Below, piece by piece: positions 36,235 through 44,888 of a DNA stretch of 64,000 bases. The stretch is from Salinicola halimionae (lineage in GTDB: Bacteria > Pseudomonadota > Gammaproteobacteria > Pseudomonadales > Halomonadaceae), in assembly GCF_003206065.1 (NCBI RefSeq), contig NZ_PZJQ01000004.1, forward strand, positions 370,864 through 434,863, in the 5' to 3' direction. Every line of letters begins with the position of its first letter. The stretch's first letter is position 1. The position numbers were made by a program, and so were the translations under genes. Under the pieces are notes generated by a model that was given only the letters and a program-made list of their open reading frames with translations, ran no database searches and was not told the origin of the DNA.

Positions 36235-36870
36235 ATGACGTCGCAACGAACACGCAATCGCATGGTCGAACGTCTGTCGGCTGGCGGAATTCGTCATGCC
36301 CGGGTGCTGGAGGTGATGGCGGCGGAGCCGCGCCATCTATTTCTGGATGAGGCGCTGGCTCATCGCGCCTACGAAGATACGTCGTTGCCGCTGGGGTTGG
36401 GGCAGACGTTGTCTCAACCTTGGATCGTGGCGCGAATGAGTGAACTGGTAGTGCAGGCCGAACCGCAGCGGGTGCTGGAAATCGGCACCGGGTCCGGCTA
36501 TCAGACCTTGATTCTGTCGCGTCTGGTCAAGAGCGTCTGGAGCGTCGAGCGTATCGCAGCGTTGCAGTCCCGGGCCCGTCAACGTCTCGTCAGGCTCGGG
36601 GCGCATAACGTCAATCTGCGCCATGCCGACGGCGGTATGGGCTGGCCCCAGGCAGCACCATTCGATGTCATTCTGCTCACGGCCTGTGCCAGTGAGCTTC
36701 CCCAGCCATTACTGACCCAACTGCGCGACGGTGGCGTGTTGATCGCGCCGCTGGCGGATAATGAGGGGCGGCAGTGGTTGACCCGTATACGTCGGCGCGG
36801 GCCGGCATTCGATCATCAGCGTCTCGAAGAGGTGCGTTTTGTGCCATTGCTTGAGGGAGTCATTCGTTGA
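36235..36870 (+). CDS. pcm: Protein-L-isoaspartate O-methyltransferase
   Basis: Pcm repairs isoaspartyl damage in proteins using S-adenosylmethionine. The 211-residue protein has the SAM-binding VLEIGTGSGYQTLIL motif, the QTLSQPWIVARM substrate loop, and the VWSVERIAALQ strand. The frame is open from 36178 inside surE, but ATG at 36235 matches the family N-terminus. Its stop overlaps the next start (TTGA). Confidence 0.95.
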   Translation: MTSQRTRNRMVERLSAGGIRHARVLEVMAAEPRHLFLDEALAHRAYEDTSLPLGLGQTLSQPWIVARMSELVVQAEPQRVLEIGTGSGYQTLILSRLVKSVWSVERIAALQSRARQRLVRLGAHNVNLRHADGGMGWPQAAPFDVILLTACASELPQPLLTQLRDGGVLIAPLADNEGRQWLTRIRRRGPAFDHQRLEEVRFVPLLEGVIR

Positions 36871-37787
36871 AGCGCATCGCGACAACCGTATTGAAAGGTA
36901 TGGGCATGGGCGCGGCGGATGCCGTGCCGGGGGTCTCGGGTGGCACCATTGCCCTGATCGTGGGTATCTATGAGGAGCTGATCGAGACCATCAAGCGCTT
37001 TGGGCCTAGCGCTTTCGGAGTCTGGCGCCAACAGGGCTTCGCTGAGTTGGTCACTTATCTCAATCTGCGTTTTTTGATTCCATTGGTGCTGGGAATCGGT
37101 ATCAGCCTGGTGACGGTCGCGCATCTGATGACCTGGTTGATGGCAAACCATGAGCTGTTATTGAACGCGTTTTTCTTCGGACTGGTGTTGGCGTCGGCCT
37201 GGGTAGTGGTGCGTCAGGTCGGCCATTGGCGTTGGCGCTATCTGCTGCCCATGTTGCTGGGGCTGCTGGTTGCGGCGTTCTTGCCGCATCTGCTACCGGA
37301 CATGAGTCAGGCGGGCAGCTCGACGCTGTTCGTCGCCGGGGCGATTGCCATCAGCGCGATGCTGCTGCCGGGCGTGTCGGGTAGTTTTCTGCTGCTGGTA
37401 ATGGGGCTTTACGGCACCGTTATGGACGGGATCAAGAGTTTTGATCTCGGGCTTATCGGCATTTTTGGTGCGGGATGCTTGCTGGGCCTGCTCACCTTCT
37501 CTCGACTGCTTTCCTGGTTGTTGCGTCATTACCATGCGATGACGCTGATGACGATTGCCGGTTTCATTCTGGGATCACTGCCGCAACTATGGCCGTGGCG
37601 GCAGATCGCCAGTTATCGGATGGCTGCCGATGGACAGCAGGTGGCTTTGGCCTACCACTATCTGGTGCCTTCGGATTACGCTGCGATAACCGGTCAACCG
37701 TCCCATTGGGTCGTGGCAACGGCGTTGATCGTCGTCGGTGTCGTGGTGGTAATGTGCTTGGGAGAGCGCAATAAGGCATCGACATGA
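36867..37787 (+). CDS. DUF368 membrane protein, PopT-like polyprenyl-phosphate transporter
   Basis: This 306-residue protein has eight or so membrane segments and the two DUF368 glycine/proline motifs: GAADAVPGVSGGTIAL near residue 16 and AISAMLLPGVSGSFLL near 170. DUF368 proteins were recently shown to recycle undecaprenyl phosphate across the membrane in other bacteria (PopT), alongside DedA-type UptA. That role here is inferred. The start is a TTG whose TTGA overlaps the pcm stop, with GAGGGAG 7 bases upstream. It sits between pcm and nlpD, tying it to envelope genes. Confidence 0.9.
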   Translation: MKRIATTVLKGMGMGAADAVPGVSGGTIALIVGIYEELIETIKRFGPSAFGVWRQQGFAELVTYLNLRFLIPLVLGIGISLVTVAHLMTWLMANHELLLNAFFFGLVLASAWVVVRQVGHWRWRYLLPMLLGLLVAAFLPHLLPDMSQAGSSTLFVAGAIAISAMLLPGVSGSFLLLVMGLYGTVMDGIKSFDLGLIGIFGAGCLLGLLTFSRLLSWLLRHYHAMTLMTIAGFILGSLPQLWPWRQIASYRMAADGQQVALAYHYLVPSDYAAITGQPSHWVVATALIVVGVVVVMCLGERNKAST

Positions 37788-37837
37788 GGCGTATCGCCGG
37801 CATCTATCGGTATTTCGTGACGAAAAAGGAATTTCCT

Positions 37838-38992
37838 ATGAGTAAGCGTCGTACTGCACTGTTACTGGGGCTCCTTCCCATCGTTGCCGTCGGGCTCAAC
37901 GCCTGTACGACATCGAGCGGCCGCCCGCAGGTGCAGGATCTTTCCGTCAGCCGCAACAGCGATACGAATTCGACCTATACGGTCAAGGGCGGTGACACCA
38001 TTTACGGTATTGCCTGGCAGAACCGGGTGGATTTCCGCGATCTGGCTCAGCTCAATGGCATCTCCCCTCCTTATCGTCTGGAGCCGGGGCAGCAGTTGAA
38101 ACTGAAGTCTGGTGCGAGCGTCAGCGGTGGGCAGGTTGTGGCCAGCAGTGGCGGTGTTACCGCGACGGGGCTAGGTGCTGCAGGAAGCGACACCAACTCG
38201 TCGTCTACGGCAGGCGAGGGCGACAATCCTTCCTGGCTGCTGCCTTCGGATAGCGAGACGCCGAGCTCGGAGGTGGCGCAGCGCGGCGGGCAAGCGGCGA
38301 GTGGCAGTGCTTCTTCTTCTGCGCCGAAGCCGGTCAATACCCAGAACGATGGCAGGACGGTTGCTCAAAATGGCTCCCAGAACGGCTCGCAGCAAAGCAA
38401 GCCTGCGACGAGCGCTGGCAGCAATGCTGGCGCCGGTCAGGTCGGTCGATCGCCCGGGGCTTCTGCTGCGACGGCCGCTGACACCGGCTCGTCATCTTCT
38501 TCTGCTTCAATGAATCGAAATAGTACGAAAACGGCTTCCGGCAACGACGCGGGTACGGAAGTGGCAGGTGAACCCAGCGGGGCACCCGACCGTTCCGACA
38601 GAACCTACAAGCCGGTCGAGAACGTGCCTTGGCAGTGGCCGACAAGTGGTCAGATCGTGGGTAAGTTCGACGGGGATTCGAACATAACGCCCGGCATTGA
38701 TATTGCCGGACAAAAGGGGCAACCTGTCAAAGCAGCCGGACCAGGGATTGTGGTATATGCCGGCGATGGCGTGCGGGGATATGGCAACCTCATCATCCTC
38801 AAGCACAACGATCGCTTCTTGAGCGCTTACGCTCACAACGACTCGTTGAAGGTCAAGGAAAACGATGTCGTCGAGGCCGGAGAGACGATAGCTACCATGG
38901 GGCAGACGGATGCTGACCAGGTCGAGCTACATTTCGAGGTTCGCGTGAACGGACAACCCCAAGACCCACTTAAATACCTGCCTGCGCGCTGA
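37838..38992 (+). CDS. nlpD: NlpD-like lipoprotein, LysM and M23 domains
   Basis: This 384-residue lipoprotein has a signal peptide with lipobox LNAC (Cys23), a LysM peptidoglycan-binding domain (about 47-90), a long low-complexity Ser/Gly/Ala/Asn linker (about 95-270), and a C-terminal M23 domain. Two of the usual zinc positions are altered (TPGID where enzymes have HxGxD), while LHFE remains, so it is probably a non-catalytic activator of AmiC, as in E. coli. AAGGA lies 7 bases before ATG. In relatives the main rpoS promoter lies inside this gene. Confidence 0.95.
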   Translation: MSKRRTALLLGLLPIVAVGLNACTTSSGRPQVQDLSVSRNSDTNSTYTVKGGDTIYGIAWQNRVDFRDLAQLNGISPPYRLEPGQQLKLKSGASVSGGQVVASSGGVTATGLGAAGSDTNSSSTAGEGDNPSWLLPSDSETPSSEVAQRGGQAASGSASSSAPKPVNTQNDGRTVAQNGSQNGSQQSKPATSAGSNAGAGQVGRSPGASAATAADTGSSSSSASMNRNSTKTASGNDAGTEVAGEPSGAPDRSDRTYKPVENVPWQWPTSGQIVGKFDGDSNITPGIDIAGQKGQPVKAAGPGIVVYAGDGVRGYGNLIILKHNDRFLSAYAHNDSLKVKENDVVEAGETIATMGQTDADQVELHFEVRVNGQPQDPLKYLPAR

Positions 38993-39343
38993 TCTACATC
39001 GGCGTCATGGATTACTGGCGCATCGTTCGCCGAACTCATCATGAATGGCGTGCATCCGATGGCCCGCGCTAAACGTAGTTCCCTTCTGGGGCCGCGTCGA
39101 GTCCGGGCCAACGAAAAGATCATTCGATGCATGCGTTCGGTGGCCCGGGGCGGCTCAGCGCAGGGCTCGCGCTCCCTCGACAATAGGGCTCGCATATAGG
39201 ACTGCCTCAGTGCAGAAACGACCAGTAGACGAGCCAAGATAATTAACTAGGGAAAGTTTTAGAACTGCAAGGAATACGCGGTCGCCAAACGGCAGGGTTG
39301 CCATGGCGAGGTACTCAGGTAGCCAAGATTGGGGGTAGTGGAC
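38993..39343. promoter_or_regulatory. nlpD-rpoS intergenic region, probable rpoS leader
   Basis: These 351 bases carry no supported frame. In related bacteria rpoS messages start upstream of or within nlpD and have long leaders under small-RNA or structural control, so the segment is probably untranslated leader. TATAGG at 39195 could be a local -10 element. GC-rich self-complementary runs occur around 39060-39110 but no single clean hairpin. Confidence 0.4.
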
Positions 39344-40318
39344 ATGAGCATGCTTGAACGGGAAATTCAGGATGTTGAGCTCGAAGGTGTCGATGCCACA
39401 GAAGTCGATAACGACGACACGGGTCGCAAGGATGATGAAAGCGCTTTCGAGAAAGCGCTGAACCGTGAAGAAAATTCCTACCACCACAGCCTCGATGCGA
39501 CGCAGATCTATCTCAACGAGATCGGCTTTTCGCCGCTGCTGACACCCGAAGAGGAAGTGCATTACGGCCGCCTTGCCCAGAAAGGGGATCCGGCGGGCCG
39601 TCAACGCATGATCGAATCCAATCTGCGTCTGGTGGTCAAGATCGCCCGACGTTACCTCAACCGTGGACTGTCGCTGCTCGATCTCATCGAAGAAGGCAAT
39701 CTGGGGTTGATCCGTGCCGTCGAGAAATTCGATCCGGAACGGGGCTTTCGCTTCTCGACCTATGCGACGTGGTGGATTCGCCAGACCATCGAGCGGGCAC
39801 TGATGAATCAGACGCGAACGATTCGCCTGCCGATTCATGTGGTCAAGGAACTCAATGTCTATTTGCGAGCTGCTCGTGAACTGACTCAGAAGCTGGACCA
39901 TGAGGCCACCGCTGAAGAGATCGCCGAGTTTCTCGACAAGCCGGTAGGCACAGTCAAGCGTATGCTTGGGCTCAATGAGCGCGTCTCATCGGTCGATTAT
40001 CCGATGGGGGCCGAAAGTGACAAGCCGCTGATCGATACGATTGCCGACGAAAACGAGGACGGTCCGGAATCCAATCTGGTCGATGACGACGTCAAGCAGC
40101 ACGTCGACGAATGGCTGGTTGAGCTCAGCGACAAGCAGCGTGAAGTCGTGCTGCGTCGCTTCGGCTTGCGCGGGCACGAAGCCGCCACGCTTGAAGAAGT
40201 CGGTGAGGAAATCGGACTTACGCGGGAGCGCGTGCGCCAGATCCAGGTCGAAGCGCTCAAGAAGCTACGTCGGATGCTGGAAAAGCAGGGCCTGTCGATG
40301 GATTCCATCTTCGAGTAG
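39344..40318 (+). CDS. rpoS: RNA polymerase sigma factor RpoS
   Basis: RpoS directs stationary-phase and osmotic stress transcription. The 324-residue protein has sigma-70 region 1.2 ([21 protein letters not shown]), region 2 with [20 protein letters not shown] and [13 protein letters not shown], region 3 and region 4 with [19 protein letters not shown]. The acidic N-terminus is typical. ATG at 39344 follows GGGGGT by about 8 bases. The nlpD-rpoS order is conserved in gammaproteobacteria. In a halophile it would be central to osmotic adaptation. Confidence 0.98.
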   Translation: MSMLEREIQDVELEGVDATEVDNDDTGRKDDESAFEKALNREENSYHHSLDATQIYLNEIGFSPLLTPEEEVHYGRLAQKGDPAGRQRMIESNLRLVVKIARRYLNRGLSLLDLIEEGNLGLIRAVEKFDPERGFRFSTYATWWIRQTIERALMNQTRTIRLPIHVVKELNVYLRAARELTQKLDHEATAEEIAEFLDKPVGTVKRMLGLNERVSSVDYPMGAESDKPLIDTIADENEDGPESNLVDDDVKQHVDEWLVELSDKQREVVLRRFGLRGHEAATLEEVGEEIGLTRERVRQIQVEALKKLRRMLEKQGLSMDSIFE

Positions 40319-40416
40319 GTGGCGTGCCGGGCGCTAGCAAATGCGTAAATGCCCGTGAAGACTCGTCCTGCTATTGATCCGATCGCATACATGCGGCATT
40401 GTATGTAAACCTCGAG

Positions 40417-40448
40417 CCGAGGCGTCAGCGAGTCTGCAGACGCCTCGG
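40417..40448 (+). terminator. Terminator candidate after rpoS
   Basis: CCGAGGCGTC and GACGCCTCGG form a perfect 10-bp stem over a 12-base loop, about 100 bases past the rpoS stop, followed by TCGTTTGT. The rest of the 311-base gap 40319-40629 holds a second hairpin and no gene. Confidence 0.65.
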
Positions 40449-40470
40449 TCGTTTGTCGTGTGATCCGGAT

Positions 40471-40492
40471 GACGCCGACGACTGTCGGCGTC
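40471..40492 (+). terminator. Second hairpin in the rpoS-tolC gap
   Basis: GACGCCGAC and GTCGGCGTC make a perfect 9-bp stem with a 4-base loop, 22 bases after the first hairpin, then TTGAG. Together they look like a tandem terminator between rpoS and the TolC gene. Confidence 0.5.
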
Positions 40493-40629
40493 TTGAGTCC
40501 GTCAGAAAAACAGCCATGATTGGGTCTCTGAGCGATGTTCGGCAACGTTGGCCGCCCGTGCATGCTGGCACAGGACCCGCGCGGTCGGTTTTGTATCATC
40601 GCCAGAGCTCAACGATAGGAAATGCCTCG

Positions 40630-42099
40630 ATGTCGCCTCTCATCTCGTTGCCGTCGCGTGCTCCATTGCGACACGCCATTTCGCTGTTGGTCGTCGCGGC
40701 GTTTGCCCCTTCGGTCCAGGCAGCAGATCTACTGACCATCACTCAGGATGCGTTGACGCATTCGGCAACGTTGAACTCGTCTCGTTCGACGTTTAAAAGC
40801 ACCGAGGCTGGACAAGACGTCGAACGCGGTGACTTGCTGCCACAGATCAGTGCCACTGGTAGCGCGTATCGCTACGATACGTTGAGTAGCCAGCGTTATG
40901 CCGGTTCGAGCGCAGCGCAGGCAGGATCGTCCGGTGCCAGCTCTTCGGGCGAGGATTACAACGGCACTAGTCTGGGCGTCAATGTCACCCAGGCGCTGTT
41001 CGACGCCACCAACTGGTACGAGTATCAGCAGAGCAAGAAGCAGGTGGGCCAGCAGGCGCTGCAGCTTGAAATCGATCAGCAGCAGCTACTTTATGATGTC
41101 TCCGAAGCCTATTTCGAAATCCTGCGCGCCAAGGAAGTGCTGGATGCCCGACAGGCGCAGGAAAAGGCGATCGGCCGGCAGCGCGAGCAGGCCAACGAGC
41201 AATTCAACGTCGGTTTGGTGGCGATCACCGACGTCAACGAAGCTCAGGCCGCTTTCGATTCGGCACGCGCTCAGCGTATTGCTGCCAAGAGCGATCTGCA
41301 GGTTAGCTTCGAGACTCTGGAACGCCTGACCGGAAAGCATTATGACAGCATCGAGGGGCTGGACAGTGATTTGCCGATCCAGCCGCCCACCCCGGTCCGC
41401 CGTGATGAATGGGTCGAAATAGCGCTGGCCAGCAGTCCGTCGATTCAATATGCCCAGGCCGGCGTCGGTCTAGCGGAGTCGGGTGTCGATATCGCTCAGG
41501 CAGGCCATCTGCCGACGCTGGATGCTTTTGCCGATTACTCCTATGCCAACAATGATCGCGATGAGCTGCGCGGTCACAACGAAGATTTGCAGATCGGCGT
41601 GCAGGCCAACCTGCCGATTTATACCGGCGGCTCCACCAGCGCCTCGGTGCGTGAAAACACCTACACGCTTGAAGCGACTCAGTACGATTTCGAGGATCAG
41701 CGCCGTTTTACCACTCAACAGGTTCGCTCCCTGTTCGCGCAGGTTAGCAATGATGTCGAGTCAGTCGAGGCTCAGCGCGAAGCGATCGTTTCCAGCCGCA
41801 GTGCTCTCGAGGCGACTCGTGCCGGTTACGAAGTGGGCACCCGTAATATCGTCGATGTACTCGATGCCGAGCAGTCGCTTTACGAATCGATGTCCGATTA
41901 CGCTGACGCTCGATATACCTACGTCACCGACTTGCTGCAGCTTCGCCAGCAAGCCGGCGTGCTCAATCTCGACGTGATTCGCGGTACCAACCGCTGGCTG
42001 CGTGATAGCAACCCGGTCTCGTTGGACGTGAACGACGCGGATGACAATTCGACAGTCGATGATATTGGCAAGCGTCCCACACCGCCGCCCAGATCATGA
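40630..42099 (+). CDS. tolC: TolC-family outer membrane efflux channel
   Basis: This 489-residue protein has a signal peptide ending about SVQA-AD (residue 33), two repeated OEP coiled-coil halves (SEAYFEILRAKEVLDARQAQ and VRSLFAQVSNDVESVEAQRE regions), and the GTRNIVDVLDAEQSLYES block typical of TolC. It would form the trimeric outer-membrane duct for type I secretion and tripartite efflux pumps; no pump genes adjoin it, as for E. coli tolC. ATG at 40630 has AGGAA about 9 bases upstream; earlier in-frame starts lack the signal peptide context. Confidence 0.93.
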   Translation: MSPLISLPSRAPLRHAISLLVVAAFAPSVQAADLLTITQDALTHSATLNSSRSTFKSTEAGQDVERGDLLPQISATGSAYRYDTLSSQRYAGSSAAQAGSSGASSSGEDYNGTSLGVNVTQALFDATNWYEYQQSKKQVGQQALQLEIDQQQLLYDVSEAYFEILRAKEVLDARQAQEKAIGRQREQANEQFNVGLVAITDVNEAQAAFDSARAQRIAAKSDLQVSFETLERLTGKHYDSIEGLDSDLPIQPPTPVRRDEWVEIALASSPSIQYAQAGVGLAESGVDIAQAGHLPTLDAFADYSYANNDRDELRGHNEDLQIGVQANLPIYTGGSTSASVRENTYTLEATQYDFEDQRRFTTQQVRSLFAQVSNDVESVEAQREAIVSSRSALEATRAGYEVGTRNIVDVLDAEQSLYESMSDYADARYTYVTDLLQLRQQAGVLNLDVIRGTNRWLRDSNPVSLDVNDADDNSTVDDIGKRPTPPPRS

Positions 42100-42123
42100 T
42101 TCGAATCTAACTCCGCACGGCCA

Positions 42124-42150
42124 CGACGCCGCTGCTCTGCAGCGGCGTTG
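42124..42150 (+). terminator. Terminator after tolC
   Basis: ACGCCGCTGC pairs with GCAGCGGCGT around a 3-base loop, extended by two more pairs, then TCGTTAG. It lies 24 bases after the tolC stop. Confidence 0.7.
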
Positions 42151-42278
42151 TCGTTAGCGCAGGAGATGCTGTCTTTTGATCGCTCGGAAGGGGCGCCACA
42201 CTGCCCGGCAGGGTAAAATGACGGCAGGCAACCGGTGGAGTCCACCGGTATTCGTCTGGTTGTTGCTAAGGAAGTGTC

Positions 42279-43364
42279 ATGGCCCGGCCGCTCATCGCCG
42301 ATATCGATCTAAAATCTCTGCACCACAACTACGCCGTCGCTTGTGAGTTGGCGCCTCTGAGTCGCGCGATGGTAGTGATCAAGGCGAATGCTTACGGTCA
42401 TGGTGCAGTGGCTTGTGCCAAAGCGCTGGAAACCGTTGCCCCGGCGTTCGCGGTGGCCTCCCTGGAAGAAGCCGAAGCGCTGCGGGAAGAAGGTATTACT
42501 CGACCGATCCTGCTGTTGGAGGGGATCTTCGAGGCGGAAGAGTTGCCCCGTGTGGAGGCGCTGGATCTGTGGCAAGTCGTGCATAGTGATTGGCAACTGA
42601 AAGCCGTTCTGAAGTATTCGGGCGCTCACCCGCTGACGGTCTGGCTCAAGCTGGATTCGGGAATGCATCGGCTTGGCTACGACCCAGAGGTATTTGTCGA
42701 ACGCTGGTCGCAACTACTGGCATCGAGCGACCGGGCTTGCGATCTCCATCTGATCAGTCATTTTTCCAGTGCCGACCAATGCGATACCTCGCAGTTCGAA
42801 CAGCAGCAGCGGACCATCGATGCGGTCTGCCAGCGGTTGAATGCGCCGCGGTGTATCGCCAACTCGCCGGCGACATTGGTCAAGCCACAGACCCATGGTC
42901 AGTGGAACCGGCCCGGCATCATGCTCTACGGCAGCAATCCGCTCGAAAGTGAGCTGCCGGCTGGTATCACGCTCGAGCCAGTGATGACGCTGCGTTCGCG
43001 ACTGATCGCGGTTCGCTCGCTATCGGCCGGAGAGCCGGTCGGCTACGGCGCCCGCTGGCGGACTTCGCAGCCTTCTCGAATCGGAGTTGTCGCTGCCGGC
43101 TATGGCGACGGCTATGACCGTCACGCACGCGATGGTACGCCGATACTGGTTGACGGGCAGCGCTGCCCGCTCGTCGGGCGTGTTTCGATGGATATGCTGA
43201 CAGTAGATATCAGTCACCTGCCCGACGCAGATGTCGGCAGTGAAGTGGTGCTCTGGGGCCAGGGTCTCAGCGTCGACGAAGTGGCGAGCCACAGCGATAC
43301 CATTGGATATACGTTGCTGACGGGGATTTTGCCGCGGGTGCCGCGGCGCTATCACGGAGGCTGA
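42279..43364 (+). CDS. alr: Alanine racemase
   Basis: This 361-residue PLP enzyme interconverts L- and D-alanine for peptidoglycan. The PLP lysine is K35 in VIKANAYGHG and the opposing catalytic tyrosine is Y256 in PVGYGARW. RVSMDM and the C-terminal LTGILPRVPRRY complete the family pattern. AAGGA lies 10 bases before the ATG. Its last codons fall within the first unit of a three-copy tandem repeat that continues past the stop. Confidence 0.97.
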   Translation: MARPLIADIDLKSLHHNYAVACELAPLSRAMVVIKANAYGHGAVACAKALETVAPAFAVASLEEAEALREEGITRPILLLEGIFEAEELPRVEALDLWQVVHSDWQLKAVLKYSGAHPLTVWLKLDSGMHRLGYDPEVFVERWSQLLASSDRACDLHLISHFSSADQCDTSQFEQQQRTIDAVCQRLNAPRCIANSPATLVKPQTHGQWNRPGIMLYGSNPLESELPAGITLEPVMTLRSRLIAVRSLSAGEPVGYGARWRTSQPSRIGVVAAGYGDGYDRHARDGTPILVDGQRCPLVGRVSMDMLTVDISHLPDADVGSEVVLWGQGLSVDEVASHSDTIGYTLLTGILPRVPRRYHGG

Positions 43365-43415
43365 CGCGCGGCGCTATCACGGAGCCCTAGTGCGGCGCTA
43401 TCAGGAAGGCTGGAG
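43343..43415 (+). repeat. Three tandem ~24-bp repeats at the alr 3' end
   Basis: Units start at 43343, 43368 and 43392 and share the core GCGGCGCTATCA followed by CGGAG or GGAAG. The first unit encodes the last residues of Alr including its stop; the other two lie downstream. The unit is likely a slipped duplication of the gene end and is not linked to a mobile element. Confidence 0.8.
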
Positions 43416-43533
43416 CCGTCGACGTGGCCGATTTTCCCGTTCCCGTCTGGCTTGCTCTTTCGCCCTGACTTCGCTGTTCTGACTTCGCGTTATTTCGCTA
43501 CACTGTCCGACGTTCATACAAAATCGGGGAACC

Positions 43534-44448
43534 ATGGCCAAGAAAGTCTATCCTGCCAACCACGCTCATCCCCGCTACTGGGGCGCCTGGCTCGGCATTA
43601 CGTTGATGCGGCTGGGTGCGCTTTTACCTTGGCGTTTCAAACTGGCGCTGGGGCGAGGCATCGGTCTGATGAGCTGGAAGCTTGCCACGCGTCGACGCCA
43701 TATCACTGACACCAATCTTGCGCTCTGCTTCCCCGAGCTGAACGATCAGCAACGGGCGGATCTGGTCAGGAAGACCTTTGTCGCCAATGGCATCGGTATT
43801 CTCGAGACGGCCACCGGCTGGTGTCGCGACCCCGAGCATCTACGCCATCGGGTGGCGTTTCGCGGAACCGAGTATATGGATCGTGCCATGGCGCAGGGTA
43901 AAGGCGCTCTGATCATCGGTATCCATTTTTCGACGCTGGACTTGGGGGGCGCTCTGCACTCGCTCTTTTTCCCCGCCGATGTCGTCTACCGGCCGCACGA
44001 TAATCCGGTGTTCGAAAATTTCATGACTCGCGCTCGGCGCGGCATCTTTGGGGCGGCGATCGATCGTCATGATCTACGTGGCGTGGTTCGTCGAATCAAG
44101 TCGGGTCATGCCGTGTGGTACTCGCCGGATCAGGATTTTGGCCGGGAAGCGAGCGTGTTTGCGCCGTTCTTCGGCGTGACGGCGGCGTCGATCAAGCTGA
44201 CCGCCAAGATCGCCAAAATGACGGGCGCGCCGGTGATGCCGCTGATGTTTCATCGCAACCCGGACAATCGCACCTATACGTTGGAATATCTGCCGGCGCT
44301 GGAGAATTTTCCCAGTGGTGACGACGTCGCTGACGCAGCGCAGGTGAATGCGTTCATCGAGCAGGCCATTCGGCGTCATCCGGAGCAGTATCTGTGGCTA
44401 CATCGACGTTTCAAGACGCGTCCGCCGGGCGAGCGTTCCTTTTATTGA
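43534..44448 (+). CDS. LpxL/HtrB-family lipid A acyltransferase (second copy)
   Basis: This 304-residue LpxL-family acyltransferase has the canonical HX4D motif as HFSTLD in IGIHFSTLDLGG, the DQDFGREASVFAPFFG block, and the closing QYLWLHRRFKTRPPGE. These match LpxL/LpxP better than the copy at 10607-11530. It would add a secondary acyl chain to lipid A. The first 30 residues hold the membrane anchor. The gene is about 170 bases after alr and appears to be transcribed alone. Confidence 0.93.
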   Translation: MAKKVYPANHAHPRYWGAWLGITLMRLGALLPWRFKLALGRGIGLMSWKLATRRRHITDTNLALCFPELNDQQRADLVRKTFVANGIGILETATGWCRDPEHLRHRVAFRGTEYMDRAMAQGKGALIIGIHFSTLDLGGALHSLFFPADVVYRPHDNPVFENFMTRARRGIFGAAIDRHDLRGVVRRIKSGHAVWYSPDQDFGREASVFAPFFGVTAASIKLTAKIAKMTGAPVMPLMFHRNPDNRTYTLEYLPALENFPSGDDVADAAQVNAFIEQAIRRHPEQYLWLHRRFKTRPPGERSFY

Positions 44449-44588
44449 GCAGGCAGTTACGTTTGAAACTTGACGAAAAGGCCAGAAGCGGCAAGGCTTA
44501 GACTACCTTCACGGAACGAGAGGGTGGTTTGCCGACAATCGGATAGTCCGGTCGGCAGGTCCAATGGGTCAGCACAGGAAGAGTCGCC

Positions 44589-44747
44589 ATGCTTAGTTAC
44601 GCCGTAATTTTCCTTATCGTCGCCATCATCGCCGGGGTTCTGGGTTTCGGTGGCATCGCTGGCGCCGCCGCGACGATCGCCAAGGTTCTGTTCGTGATCT
44701 TCTTGATCCTGTTCGTCGTGTCGCTGATCCGCGGCCGAGGCCGTTGA
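44589..44747 (+). CDS. DUF1328 small membrane protein (YtjA-like)
   Basis: This 52-residue protein reads [14 protein letters not shown] at its start, [14 protein letters not shown] in the middle and [12 protein letters not shown] at its end, two hydrophobic helices joined by a glycine/alanine turn. That is the DUF1328/YtjA family, small inner-membrane proteins of unknown role often induced by stress. AGGAAG sits about 7 bases before ATG. Upstream, CTTAGACTA near 44497 resembles an RpoS-type -10 element, which is suggestive only. Confidence 0.9.
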   Translation: MLSYAVIFLIVAIIAGVLGFGGIAGAAATIAKVLFVIFLILFVVSLIRGRGR

Positions 44748-44830
44748 GGCGCTAGAGTCGATATCTGCGGCGCCGAAACCACGTTAGACAATAATGATGG
44801 AGTCGGCACCAACAGAGCCGGCATGAACGA

Positions 44831-44855
44831 ATACCCCGCCTAAATGGCGGGGTAT
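44831..44855. terminator. Bidirectional terminator between DUF1328 and ettA
   Basis: ATACCCCGCC and GGCGGGGTAT form a perfect 10-bp stem with a 5-base loop, flanked by short A and T runs. It lies between two convergent genes and can stop both. Confidence 0.85.
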
Positions 44856-44888
44856 TTGCGTTCATGGTAGCCGAGAGCGTTGACGGGA

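Noticed and set aside
43343-43415. Possible CRISPR-like array
   Set aside because: Units are tandem with no spacers, only three copies, and overlap the alr coding end; no cas genes.
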